Source: DATJFH01 sp035495815 (GTDB lineage: Bacteria > Acidobacteriota > Terriglobia > Bryobacterales > Bryobacteraceae). Taken from it: a stretch of DNA of 26,484 nt. Every line of letters begins with the position of its first letter. Within the stretch, counting starts at the first letter, position 1. A program made the translations under genes and the position numbers. The stretch is from positions 1-26,484 of the forward strand of contig DATJFH010000036.1 in the NCBI GenBank assembly GCA_035495815.1. The letters run 5' to 3'. The notes under the pieces were generated by a model, which was given only the letters and a program-made list of their open reading frames with translations, had not been told where the DNA came from and searched no databases. This document shows positions 1-6,924 of the stretch, piece by piece.

Positions 1-720
1 CTTGTCCCGCATGTCGGCCAGATAGGCGCGCTGGCCGCGCAGAGTCCCGGTTGCGCCTGGAGCGCCGTGACCCGGAATCAGCGTCTGGATGTCCCATCGC
101 GCCAGCTCGTCCAGCGCGCGGAGCCAGCCGTCGTAGTCCGCGTCCGGATCGCCGACGTTGTTGCCCCAGTTCCAGTTGACACACAGGTCGCCCGCAACAA
201 GGATCCGTTCCTTGGGCAGGTAGGCGACGGCGTCGCCTTTACTGTGGGCCGGTCCCATACGGATCAGCTCGACGCGCTTTGTCCCGTCGTCGAAGACCAT
301 GCGATCGCTGAAGGACATGGAAGCCGGCTCGGCCGGCGCCCGGGCTTTGGCGCCCTTGGTCCGTAATTCCTCGGCGCAGGCGGAGGAGCAGACGACGGTG
401 GCGCCGGCGTCCGCATACACCTTATTTGCGCCGGTGTGATCGCCGTGCCAGTGCGTGTCGAACAGAAAACGGATGGGCTTCGTAGAGGACTGCCGGATTA
501 ACGGCAGGATTTCCTGGGCGCCCTGGGGGAAGTTGGCGTCAACCACCAGAACGTAGTCTTTGAACACGACCCAGACACAGTTCGCCGGCACTCCTTTTAC
601 GTGGTCGCCCTGCCAGAAGAACACCCCGGGCGCCAGTTCGCGGGCGGCGGAGGTCTGGCTGCGGGCAGCAACCAGCAGAAGCAAAGCAAAGGCGCAAAGG
701 AACCCGAGTCGAATCCGCAT
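1..720 (-). CDS. Secreted metallo-beta-lactamase-fold hydrolase (3' end cut by window edge)
   Basis: This is a zinc-dependent MBL-fold hydrolase, probably periplasmic. Translating the minus strand from the ATG at 720 gives 240 codons open to base 1, so the C-terminus is missing. Residues 1-21 form a signal peptide with a long Leu/Ala core. The fold's metal ligands are all visible: H90, H92, D94 and H95 in THWHGDH, then H159 in GPAHSKGD, D178 in VAGDLC and H218 in IPGHG. This full set supports a binuclear zinc site. The arrangement resembles subclass B beta-lactamase-like and quinoprotein-associated hydrolases of the SoxH kind. The substrate cannot be read from the sequence, and calling it an antibiotic-resistance enzyme would be unjustified. 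It follows the lipoprotein gene on the same strand after a 69-base gap and could be cotranscribed with it. Confidence 0.9.
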   Translation of the reverse strand, partial: MRIRLGFLCAFALLLLVAARSQTSAARELAPGVFFWQGDHVKGVPANCVWVVFKDYVLVVDANFPQGAQEILPLIRQSSTKPIRFLFDTHWHGDHTGANKVYADAGATVVCSSACAEELRTKGAKARAPAEPASMSFSDRMVFDDGTKRVELIRMGPAHSKGDAVAYLPKERILVAGDLCVNWNWGNNVGDPDADYDGWLRALDELARWDIQTLIPGHGAPGATGTLRGQRAYLADMRDK

Positions 721-789
721 AGGATTCAGTGTAGGCCATAACCGAGGCGTATGGCTGCCGAAATTGGGCCGCGCGGTAGCCTTCGAGGC

Positions 790-2052
790 TCAAATCCCCA
801 GGTACCGGCGGCTCATTTCGATCAATCTGCGTTTCATGCTCCGGAACACGGACTCGGAATCCACAGCTGCCTGCGGCGCGGGACCCGGTTGTTTCGCCTG
901 CGCCAGGGACAGGCCGGCTGGAGCGTCCGCTCTCTCCTCGGACGACAGCCGCACCAGGTTGCCGAAGAAGGCATAGTTTCGCCGATAGCGGAGCCCGTCC
1001 TTCTTCTCTACCAGGACCGAAAAGCCGGGCACTTTTTCGCCCCAGTCGCCGTGACCTTTCGGCGCCGCCACCGGATGAGTGAGCAGAGGAAAGAAGCCTT
1101 TCAGATTCCGCTCGATGTGCGCCGTCTCGTAGCGATGCCGCCGCAAGCTCCAGGTAAACACGCGGATGCTGTCGAAATCGTGCGACTCGAGCCCTCGCTC
1201 CACCGTGGCCCAAAGCCAGCTCGGCTTCACATTTTCGCCGTCGCGGGTGGACCCCAGGGAGAAGTAGGCGCAAATACGCCGGCCTTCGGCGTACTGCGCG
1301 ACCTCGTCCGGAATCGCCATTACCAGGCGGCGAGTGAGCACCCACCCGCTGCGGCCGGCAGCGTCACGGATGAGGCTCCAGTCGTCCATGGGAACCGGCG
1401 TCGGCGCAACCGGTGGAGGTTCCTCGGCTTCCTCCTCCTCCGTTCCGACGGCCGAGAGCTCCAGCCAGTCGTCGGGCAGTTTCGGCGCGCGCGGCATGGG
1501 CGGCGGCGGCACTTCGTCGGCCTTCCTGGTCTTGGTTTTTTTGCTCTTCTTCCTGGGAGCCGGGGCCAGGACGACCGGCTTGGGGGGAAGAGGAGACGAA
1601 CGGGGCGACACGCGCCGGCCGATCACCTCGACCTTCTCTCCTTCCCTCACCTGCAGGAAGCTGGGCGACAGGCGGTCCGGTTCGGTGTGCACGTTGAGCA
1701 CGTCGTACGTAGTAGCCGCGCCCTGCGAGGGCGCCGACTTCGAATGCTCGCTCAAGCTCCGCAGGTTCCCCAACTGCTCCGCGGTCATCAACTGCCGTTC
1801 TTCGGTCCAGCCTTCCACCTTGAGCGGCGTCCGGACCTTGATGAAGCGGCGGCGGCGCTGCAGTATCTCCAGGCGCTGACCGTGAGAGACCGTGGCCACC
1901 ACTTTGGATTGAATGGCGATATCCTGCCGAACGCGAAGAGTGGCCGGGCCAACGAAACCTTCACCGATGGCGGGGGTAAGCGGCGGCTCGGATTTGCAGC
2001 CCGCCAGCAGGGCGAGCAGAATGATTGCCCAGAGCCTCACTATGCTTTTCAT
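790..2052 (-). CDS. SH3-domain lipoprotein
   Basis: The protein is an envelope lipoprotein of 420 residues from the ATG at 2052. I prefer this start over an in-frame ATG at 2094 because it places a classical lipoprotein signal at the N-terminus: basic start, hydrophobic core and lipobox LLAGC with Cys19 as the lipidation site. Residues about 36-90 look like a bacterial SH3 domain (ATLRVRQ, then a GWTEERQLM end). A second SH3-like segment begins at YDVLNVHTEPD and is interrupted by a long Pro/Lys-rich then Glu-rich low-complexity stretch before resuming at WSLIRDAAGRSGWV. The C-terminal 180 residues match no family I know. SH3b domains usually bind peptides or cell wall, so envelope anchoring is an inference. 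Its start lies only 24 bases from that of the divergent zinc-ribbon gene. Confidence 0.8.
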   Translation of the reverse strand: MKSIVRLWAIILLALLAGCKSEPPLTPAIGEGFVGPATLRVRQDIAIQSKVVATVSHGQRLEILQRRRRFIKVRTPLKVEGWTEERQLMTAEQLGNLRSLSEHSKSAPSQGAATTYDVLNVHTEPDRLSPSFLQVREGEKVEVIGRRVSPRSSPLPPKPVVLAPAPRKKSKKTKTRKADEVPPPPMPRAPKLPDDWLELSAVGTEEEEAEEPPPVAPTPVPMDDWSLIRDAAGRSGWVLTRRLVMAIPDEVAQYAEGRRICAYFSLGSTRDGENVKPSWLWATVERGLESHDFDSIRVFTWSLRRHRYETAHIERNLKGFFPLLTHPVAAPKGHGDWGEKVPGFSVLVEKKDGLRYRRNYAFFGNLVRLSSEERADAPAGLSLAQAKQPGPAPQAAVDSESVFRSMKRRLIEMSRRYLGI

Positions 2053-2076
2053 TTTACCGCGGCTGACAATAAAGAC

Positions 2077-2226
2077 ATGCCGGATAGCCCGCAAGATTAC
2101 GAATATTATTGTCCGCGCTGCGAGCAGCCGGTCACCGATCCGCTGGTCTGCGGCGACTGCTCCGCCCTCATCTGCCGGCGCTGCGGCTCACCCCTCGAGC
2201 GCGTGGATGAATTAGGAATTGGCTGA
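2077..2226 (+). CDS. Small zinc-ribbon protein (49 aa)
   Basis: A 49-residue protein starts at the ATG at 2077. It has three Cys-x-x-Cys knuckles in quick succession: CPRC near residue 12, CGDC near 25 and CRRC near 33, with acidic termini. The pattern suggests one or two zinc ribbons, and there is no membrane segment. The plus-strand frame is open far upstream, but that part is antisense to the lipoprotein gene and shows no protein-like features; only this last section looks coding. The gene is divergent from the lipoprotein gene and its 3' end overlaps the antisense end of manA by 15 bases. The function is unknown; binding of nucleic acid or protein is only a guess from the fold. Confidence 0.62.
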   Translation: MPDSPQDYEYYCPRCEQPVTDPLVCGDCSALICRRCGSPLERVDELGIG

Positions 2227-3042
2227 CGGCACGTACGTGCGCAGCAGTGACATCGCGCCGGCCGTGCTTAGCCCGACGCGGCCGGTTCCCGGAGGAAGGA
2301 GCCAGACGTCGCCGGCGGCCGATTCTTCCGAATTCAGCCGTCCCTCGCCTTCCGCGCAGATGAGCAGTTCGAGCCGGGTGGGATCGGGATCGTATTCCAT
2401 GCCGCCCTCGAGTTGCAGCGCGTCCGTGGCGAAATGACGGCAGCCGGCCAGACGCTTCCACCCCCCGGGCAACTCCTTCTCCGCGCTGGGGCCGGGATGC
2501 CACCAGGAATCGGGATTGGAAGCCGCCACGCCGGCGTCCAGGTGCAGTTCCCGCGGACGGCCGTAGTCGTAAAGGCGGTAGGTAATGTCGGAGTTCTGCT
2601 GAATCTCGCAAATCGTAATTCCGGCGCCGATGGCGTGCACCGTGCCGGCCGGTATGAAGTAGGTCTCACCCGGACTCACCTGAACCCATCGCAGCAGCCG
2701 CTCGATTTCGCCGCTCAGGGCGGCCGAGCGCATCCGGTCGGCCGGGATCGGCTCTGTGAAGCCGAGCGCGATCACCGCGCCCGGCTGGCAGCGGAGGATC
2801 CGCCACATTTCGGTTTTGCCTACTCCGCACTCTCCGTCCGGATGAACCTGCACAGAAAGATTCGCCGACGTGAACAGAAACTTCACCAGAATCGGCAACG
2901 GCGGCTGAGACGTGAACCACGCTTCGCCTAGTTTAGGGCCACCGTTTTTCGCGGCCCTGGGAAACCACGGCGAGAGGTCGGTCACGCCCCACACCCGTTC
3001 GTGAAATTCCGGCGTCAGTCGGATCGGTTGTCGAGCGCCCAT
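2212..3042 (-). CDS. manA: Mannose-6-phosphate isomerase, class I
   Basis: This enzyme interconverts mannose 6-phosphate and fructose 6-phosphate in the cytoplasm, linking glycolysis to GDP-mannose and polysaccharide synthesis. At 276 residues it is a short type I enzyme, nearer to the roughly 315-residue Bacillus form than to the roughly 390-residue E. coli form. The zinc ligands of the cupin fold are all visible: Gln65 and His67 in LSVQVHPD, Glu78 in GKTEMW and His136 in GTVHAIG. The block around residues 146-162 (EIQQNSDITYRLYDYGR) is the family signature and includes the likely catalytic Arg156. It starts five bases after the end of aspC on the same strand, so it is very probably in one transcript with coaD and aspC. 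Confidence 0.93.
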   Translation of the reverse strand: MGARQPIRLTPEFHERVWGVTDLSPWFPRAAKNGGPKLGEAWFTSQPPLPILVKFLFTSANLSVQVHPDGECGVGKTEMWRILRCQPGAVIALGFTEPIPADRMRSAALSGEIERLLRWVQVSPGETYFIPAGTVHAIGAGITICEIQQNSDITYRLYDYGRPRELHLDAGVAASNPDSWWHPGPSAEKELPGGWKRLAGCRHFATDALQLEGGMEYDPDPTRLELLICAEGEGRLNSEESAAGDVWLLPPGTGRVGLSTAGAMSLLRTYVPSANS

Positions 3043-3047
3043 GGCCG

Positions 3048-4229
3048 TCAGGGGGCGATGAATTTGTGGATGCGCTCAAGTCCGCGCTCCAGCTCCTTCA
3101 TCGACGTGGCGTAGGAAATTCGCACGTGCTTGCCGGTGCCGAACGCTTCTCCCGGCACCACGGCCACATGCGCCTCCGACAGCAGCTTCTCGGCGAACTG
3201 CATGGTGTTGCCGATGCCGTTCCGGCCGAATACCGTGGAGATGTCGGGATACGCGTAAAACGCGCCCTTGGGCTCGGCGCAGCGCACGCCGGGAATCGCC
3301 CGCAGACGGGCGATCACGAAGTCTCTCCGCCGGCGGTACTCGGCCAGCATCGTCTGGACCGAGTCCTGCGGCCCGCGCATCGCCTCGACGGCGGCTTTCT
3401 GCGCGATCGAGGTCGGGTTCGAAGTGGAGTGGCTCTGTAGCTTCGTCATGGCGCCGATCAGAGGCGCGGGCGCCAGCCCGAAGCCCACCCGCCAACCCGT
3501 CATGGCATATGTCTTCGACATCGTGCCCGCCACCAGCACCGTATCCCTGGCGCCAGGAATGGAGGCGATGGAAAACGGCGAGCCTTCGTAGAGAAAGTGG
3601 CAGTAGCATTCGTCGGTCAGCAGATAAATGCCCCGCGGCACGCACATATGAAGGATCTTCTCGAATTCCCCGCGATCCAGAACCGCGCCGCTCGGATTCG
3701 AGGGCGAGTTGATCAGGATCATCCGGGTCCTCGGCGTGAGCGCTGCTTCGATCATGGATGCGGTGATCGTAAAACCGTTCTCCTCGTCGGTGTTCACGAA
3801 CACGCACTTCCCACCGGCATAATTTACGACGTCTTTGTAAGTAACCCAGAACGGCACCGGGATGACCACTTCGTCGCCGCTATTGATGGTGGCCTGCGTG
3901 AGATTGAAGATCACGTGTTTGCCGCCGACCGATACGATGCACTCGGAGGCCTTGTAGTCGGTGCCGAAGTCGGCTTTGTGCCGGTCGCAGATCGCCTGTT
4001 TCAGCTCGGCGGTTCCGCCCGCGGCCGTGTACTTGGTGAAATTCTGATCGAGCGCCCGGATGGCCGCCTGCTTGATGTTGTCCGGCGTGGGGAAGTCCGG
4101 CTCGCCGGCGCCGAAGTCGACCACGTCCACGCCCTGTGTCCGCAGCTTTTCCGCGTCCGCAGCCACTTTCATGGTGGACGACACGCTGATTGAAGAGATC
4201 CGTTCCGCTATTTCCATCTGTCCTGTCAT
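3048..4229 (-). CDS. aspC: Aspartate aminotransferase (class I, PLP-dependent)
   Basis: This 393-residue fold-type I aminotransferase moves an amino group between aspartate and 2-oxoglutarate. The N-terminus carries the subgroup I-gamma pattern (FGAGEPDFPTPDNIK). Asn178 in SPSNPSG, Asp207 in TDECYCHF, the PLP-binding Lys239 in SKTYAMTGWRVGF and the substrate Arg in HVRISYATS are all present. This pattern fits the Bacillus/Thermus aspartate aminotransferases, although related enzymes that use other substrates, such as prephenate, cannot be excluded. The start codon overlaps the coaD stop in ATGA (4226-4229), which suggests translational coupling, and manA follows after five bases. Confidence 0.93.
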   Translation of the reverse strand: MTGQMEIAERISSISVSSTMKVAADAEKLRTQGVDVVDFGAGEPDFPTPDNIKQAAIRALDQNFTKYTAAGGTAELKQAICDRHKADFGTDYKASECIVSVGGKHVIFNLTQATINSGDEVVIPVPFWVTYKDVVNYAGGKCVFVNTDEENGFTITASMIEAALTPRTRMILINSPSNPSGAVLDRGEFEKILHMCVPRGIYLLTDECYCHFLYEGSPFSIASIPGARDTVLVAGTMSKTYAMTGWRVGFGLAPAPLIGAMTKLQSHSTSNPTSIAQKAAVEAMRGPQDSVQTMLAEYRRRRDFVIARLRAIPGVRCAEPKGAFYAYPDISTVFGRNGIGNTMQFAEKLLSEAHVAVVPGEAFGTGKHVRISYATSMKELERGLERIHKFIAP

Positions 4230-4732
4230 ATGCCCTTTCGTTTCCGGAGCCGCGCCTCTACCGAAGGAGGCACCAGCCCGGATATATCGGCGCCCAGCCC
4301 GAAGACTTCCTTCACCAGGCGCGAGCTGATGTAAGAATACGCTTCTCCCGCCATCAAAAAAACCGTCTCGATATTCGGCGCCAGCCGCCGGTTCATGAGC
4401 GCCATCTGGAGCTCGAACTCGTAATCGGAGATCGCCCGGATGCCGCGCAGGATCACGGTGGCTTCTTTCCGCGCCGCATAATCGACCAGCAACCCGTTGA
4501 AGCAGTCCACTTCGACGTTGGGAAAGCGGCCTACCACTTCGGTCAACATCTCCATCCGTTCTTCCACGGTAAACAAGGGCTGCTTCGCGTCGTTGCTGAG
4601 GATGGCGATGATGAGCCGGTCCACCAGTTTGGCGCCCCGCTCGATCAGGTCCAGATGACCGTTGGTAATGGGATCGAAGGAGCCGGGATAGATCGCGACG
4701 TGCCTGCCCTGCAGGGCGCTGCTGCTAGCCAA
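4226..4732 (-). CDS. coaD: Pantetheine-phosphate adenylyltransferase
   Basis: This catalyses the fourth step of coenzyme A synthesis, joining 4'-phosphopantetheine and ATP to give dephospho-CoA. Its 168 residues are close to the usual 160. The nucleotidyltransferase motif T/HxGH appears as TNGH at residues 23-26 after YPGSFDP. The LRGIRAISDYEFELQMALMN block spans residues 95-114 and the ISSR motif of the ATP site is at 135-138. It is the first gene of the minus-strand unit coaD-aspC-manA and overlaps aspC by four bases. The 113 bases upstream, between it and the divergent tRNA, hold no recognisable consensus promoter. Confidence 0.96.
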   Translation of the reverse strand: MASSSALQGRHVAIYPGSFDPITNGHLDLIERGAKLVDRLIIAILSNDAKQPLFTVEERMEMLTEVVGRFPNVEVDCFNGLLVDYAARKEATVILRGIRAISDYEFELQMALMNRRLAPNIETVFLMAGEAYSYISSRLVKEVFGLGADISGLVPPSVEARLRKRKGI

Positions 4733-4845
4733 ATTTCATTCCCTCGCGTGGCACGGCAACTCTGATTCTATCCGAAAAGCGGTCATCCAGGTGGATGCGG
4801 CGGTAGCGGACCGGTGTGCTATCATCAGGATTCGCCCACCAAGAC

Positions 4846-4922
4846 GGGCCCGTAGCTCAGTTGGTTAGAGCGCTACCTTGACACGGTAGAGGTCACAGAT
4901 TCGAGTTCTGTCGGGCCCACCA
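4846..4922 (+). tRNA. tRNA-Val (anticodon GAC)
   Basis: The 77-base sequence folds as a canonical cloverleaf. A seven-pair acceptor stem joins 4846-4852 to 4912-4918. The D arm is GCTCAGTTGGTTAGAGC. The anticodon stem is CTACC/GGTAG (4873-4877 with 4885-4889), and its seven-base loop has GAC at 4880-4882. The T arm carries the TTCGAGT loop closed by ACAGA/TCTGT. Discriminator A4919 is followed by an encoded CCA at 4920-4922. It reads GUC and, by wobble, GUU valine codons. It stands alone, divergent from coaD, and marks the left border of the accessory patch. Confidence 0.97.
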
Positions 4923-5244
4923 CTCCTTTCAAATACATGCAGGTTATCGGTGTGAGGTGCTGCCGGTGTGAGGTCCATTTGAGGTCCAAATCGCCCTCCC
5001 GGTCCGGCTAGCCGATTTGCTGATCAGAAAGAGTGCCGCTCAGTGGCATTGTCCCATGGGATCCTTTTTTGTTGACGTATCTCGGACAACAAGGAGTGCA
5101 TTTTCCTATCTGGGAGGTCCGGACGGGCTCCCGCGTTCTCACCCGGCTTTTCGCAAGACGTTGCGGTAGATCGGTGGGGACCCTTGGTAGCCATGGTAGG
5201 TATTTTTAGATTTGTTTCATTCTCAAATCAGATAGTCCCCATAG
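4923..5244. other. Non-coding gap after the tRNA
   Basis: I see no convincing gene in these 322 bases. The left part has an 11-base direct repeat and a short palindrome (listed separately). The right part is AT-richer than the rest of the window, especially around 5205-5235, just before the recombinase relic. Position and composition suggest leftover mobile-element DNA, but no element end can be identified. Confidence 0.55.
4948..4991. repeat. Short direct repeats and palindrome beside the tRNA
   Basis: CGGTGTGAGGT occurs at 4948-4958 and exactly again at 4964-4974, 16 bases apart. A third partial copy, TGAGGTCC at 4980-4987, lies inside the palindrome ATTTGAGGTCCAAAT (4977-4991; five-base arms ATTTG/CAAAT). 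The repeats start 25 bases after the tRNA end. They could be recombinase or regulator binding sites, or chance. Confidence 0.4.
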
Positions 5245-5651
5245 GTACGACGCCGGTCGAAGCCCGGGAGAGCGAAGATCCGTGTGATGGCTATCGTGCA
5301 GGGCGGAGAAATCATTGATTTGATTGTTGACGCCGGCGAGTCCGCGAAGAACCTGAATCGGCCCGGCATGGAGCGGCTTCTTGCGCGGTGGATGATTGGA
5401 AGGTAGATGTCGTTATCATTGACAAACTCGACCGGCTCACCCGCAGCGTGAAAGACCTGGCCGAACTTCTCGAACCATTCCAGAAGCGTGGTGTGTCGCT
5501 GGCGGTCAGCCTGTTCGAACGCGAAGCGATTGGTGAGCGCAATCAAGGCGCGATGAGTATAAAAAAGTAGAACGGCCAGCTGGTCGGCAACATCGCATCT
5601 GGCCTCCGGCCGGGCCGCAGAGTAGCACGACGCCCGAATCTGTTGTTGTGA
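5245..5651 (+). pseudogene. Broken serine recombinase (resolvase family)
   Basis: Three reading-frame pieces together match a serine site-specific recombinase. Frame A (5269 onward) reads RAKIRVMAIVQGGE, then IVDAGESAKNLNRPGMERLLA, and soon meets a stop. The match continues in another frame from 5388 with VDVVIIDKLDRLTRSVKDL, typical of the resolvase catalytic domain. A missing base near 5386-5388 explains the shift. At about 5503-5515 the text jumps from GVSLAV to FEREAIGERN, so the usual middle segment (about 30-35 residues, SESLDT...VSQW) is deleted. A stop at 5568-5570 interrupts a C-terminal match that continues as NGQLVGNIASGLR up to the stop at 5649. The N-terminus with the catalytic serine is absent. 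The gene cannot make an active recombinase and is the remains of a mobile element. Confidence 0.82.
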
Positions 5652-5684
5652 TACAGTTATCGGCGATAAAGGAGGGAAGGTACC

Positions 5685-6683
5685 ATGCTATCGTCGAACT
5701 GGAAAATCGCTATTGCCGCAGCGCTCTTCGCCGTGACCTGCTCTCTATCTCTGGCGCAAGTGGGGCCGCCGGTAATTCTGCGAGTCGAGTATGAAAACGG
5801 AGTCAGGTATGTGTTCGATTCCGTCGACATCCCGGCGTTCGCGACCGTTCAAACTCCGGTCAGTCAAGCTATCCCAACATTCGCCACATATGTACTCCTG
5901 GCTGACGTCGTAGCGGTGAATGGTAAGCCTGCGAAGGGCGTCTTTCTGACCCGGCAGGTTGTAGTCAACCTGACGACGAGCGCTTCGGCTGGACAGGCGA
6001 TTGCGGACGTTGTCCGGACAAACGTTGTTGACCGGATCGTTGAAATCCAACAGCTCGACGGCGCCCCAATAGGTTCCATCATGACGTTGGGCTTCGATGG
6101 TGGAAGTACACCGCCGGGAGCGCCTGCTGGAACAACTGGCAACTTCGCGATAACTGGTGGGAGCGGAGCATTCGTCGGAGTGCGAGGACAGGCTGCGGGC
6201 GGTGGTCTGATTGTGGCGAATCGCAACGCTTCCGTGAGAGAAGATCCGGCCCAACGGCGAGTTAACGGCGGCGGAAAAGCTTCCCTTGTGATGCAATTGA
6301 TCCCGATGTCTCGACCGGAAATTGTCGCTACGGCGAGCGGACCGGCCGTTTTTCATGCGGACCTCTCGCCGGTTACTACTGTAAAGCCGGCTAAAGCTGG
6401 CGAAGTCCTCATCATCAGAGCAACCGGCCTGGGCCCCACACGCCCCGGCATCGACCTTGGCCAGTCCTTTCCGTTAGATGCAACGCAAGAGGTAAATTCA
6501 CCAGTCGATGTGACGGTGAATGGACAGCCGGCAGACGTCATAAACAAAATTGGGTGGCCGGGCCTTGTGGACACCTATCGCGTGGATTTTCGGGTGCCTG
6601 ACGGCGTCGCAGCCGGAACGGCGGCGATTCAGTTGACAGCGGCTTGGATCGCGGGAGCTGCGGTAAATATCCCGACCCAGTAA
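5685..6683 (+). CDS. Secreted protein with a TIGR03437-type C-terminal domain
   Basis: This 332-residue protein has a Sec signal peptide (MLSSNWKIAIAAALFAVTCS then LSLAQ, cleavage near residue 25). Residues 26-205 are a beta-rich region of unknown family, with Gly-rich loops around 140-170 (TGNFAITGGSGAFVGVRGQ) that resemble allene-oxide-cyclase/dirigent-like barrels. Residues from about 214 match the domain found at the end of many Solibacter proteins: GEVLIIRATGLGPT, SPVDVTVNGQPADV, YRVDFRVPDGVAAGTAAIQL. The start is well fixed by AAAGGAGGGAAGG just upstream of the ATG. Base composition and codon choice look less GC-biased than in neighbours, so recent acquisition is possible. It lies between two gene relics. 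The function is unknown; secretion and a beta-sandwich end suggest a surface or extracellular role. Confidence 0.85.
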   Translation: MLSSNWKIAIAAALFAVTCSLSLAQVGPPVILRVEYENGVRYVFDSVDIPAFATVQTPVSQAIPTFATYVLLADVVAVNGKPAKGVFLTRQVVVNLTTSASAGQAIADVVRTNVVDRIVEIQQLDGAPIGSIMTLGFDGGSTPPGAPAGTTGNFAITGGSGAFVGVRGQAAGGGLIVANRNASVREDPAQRRVNGGGKASLVMQLIPMSRPEIVATASGPAVFHADLSPVTTVKPAKAGEVLIIRATGLGPTRPGIDLGQSFPLDATQEVNSPVDVTVNGQPADVINKIGWPGLVDTYRVDFRVPDGVAAGTAAIQLTAAWIAGAAVNIPTQ

Positions 6684-6754
6684 ATCCGGATCGCGTTTCG
6701 TAAGTCTGCCCGATAACCGGACTCGCACCGGCAACTTCAATGGGCGGTCATCCT

Positions 6755-6924
6755 TCAGGCGGGAAGCTCGATAGCCTCCATGCTGCGGTACGGCGCGGCG
6801 GCGGCAAAGACGCCGTCGCATTCGGCTAAAAGACGATGGGCGTCCGCGTCGAGTAGGGACGGACTCGCCCTTCCGGCTCGCGTGGGTCGTCATCCCCGAT
6901 GATTCCGATGCGGGCTGTCACCAT
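6755..6924 (-). pseudogene. Relic of a CTP-synthase-like glutamine amidotransferase
   Basis: Just past the sulfatase stop, the minus strand reads (from the ATG at 6924) MVTARIGIIGDDDP. In another frame further down it reads LDADAHRLLAECDGVFAAAAPYRSMEAIEL before a stop at 6755-6757. The first piece resembles the start (RIGLIGDxxP), and the second the CDG-x-PYRSMEGAL core, of class I amidotransferase-like proteins annotated as CTP synthase-related. In the full gene these pieces are separated by about 50 residues and followed by more than 100 others, including the catalytic site. Internal deletion, frameshift and loss of the 3' part make this a relic. The match is from memory of the family and the fragments are short. 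Confidence 0.45.

Noticed and set aside
720..789. A start upstream of 720 for the metallo-beta-lactamase-fold gene
   Set aside because: The ATG at 720 already gives a complete signal peptide.
751..2076. Long open frame on the plus strand upstream of the zinc-ribbon gene
   Set aside because: It is antisense to the lipoprotein gene, rich in Arg, His, Gly and Pro as expected for a GC-rich shadow, and only its last 49 codons look like a protein.
4820..4825. TATCAT as the -10 element of the tRNA promoter
   Set aside because: The position is reasonable, but no -35 element is found at the right distance, so it is not listed as a feature.
4834..4841. GCCCACCA upstream of the tRNA as an attachment-site copy of the tRNA end
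   Set aside because: Only eight bases match and a deleted T-arm would be needed; chance is likely.
5051..5067. TCCCATGGGA followed by a T-run as a terminator
   Set aside because: The arms leave no loop bases and the stem would be too short.
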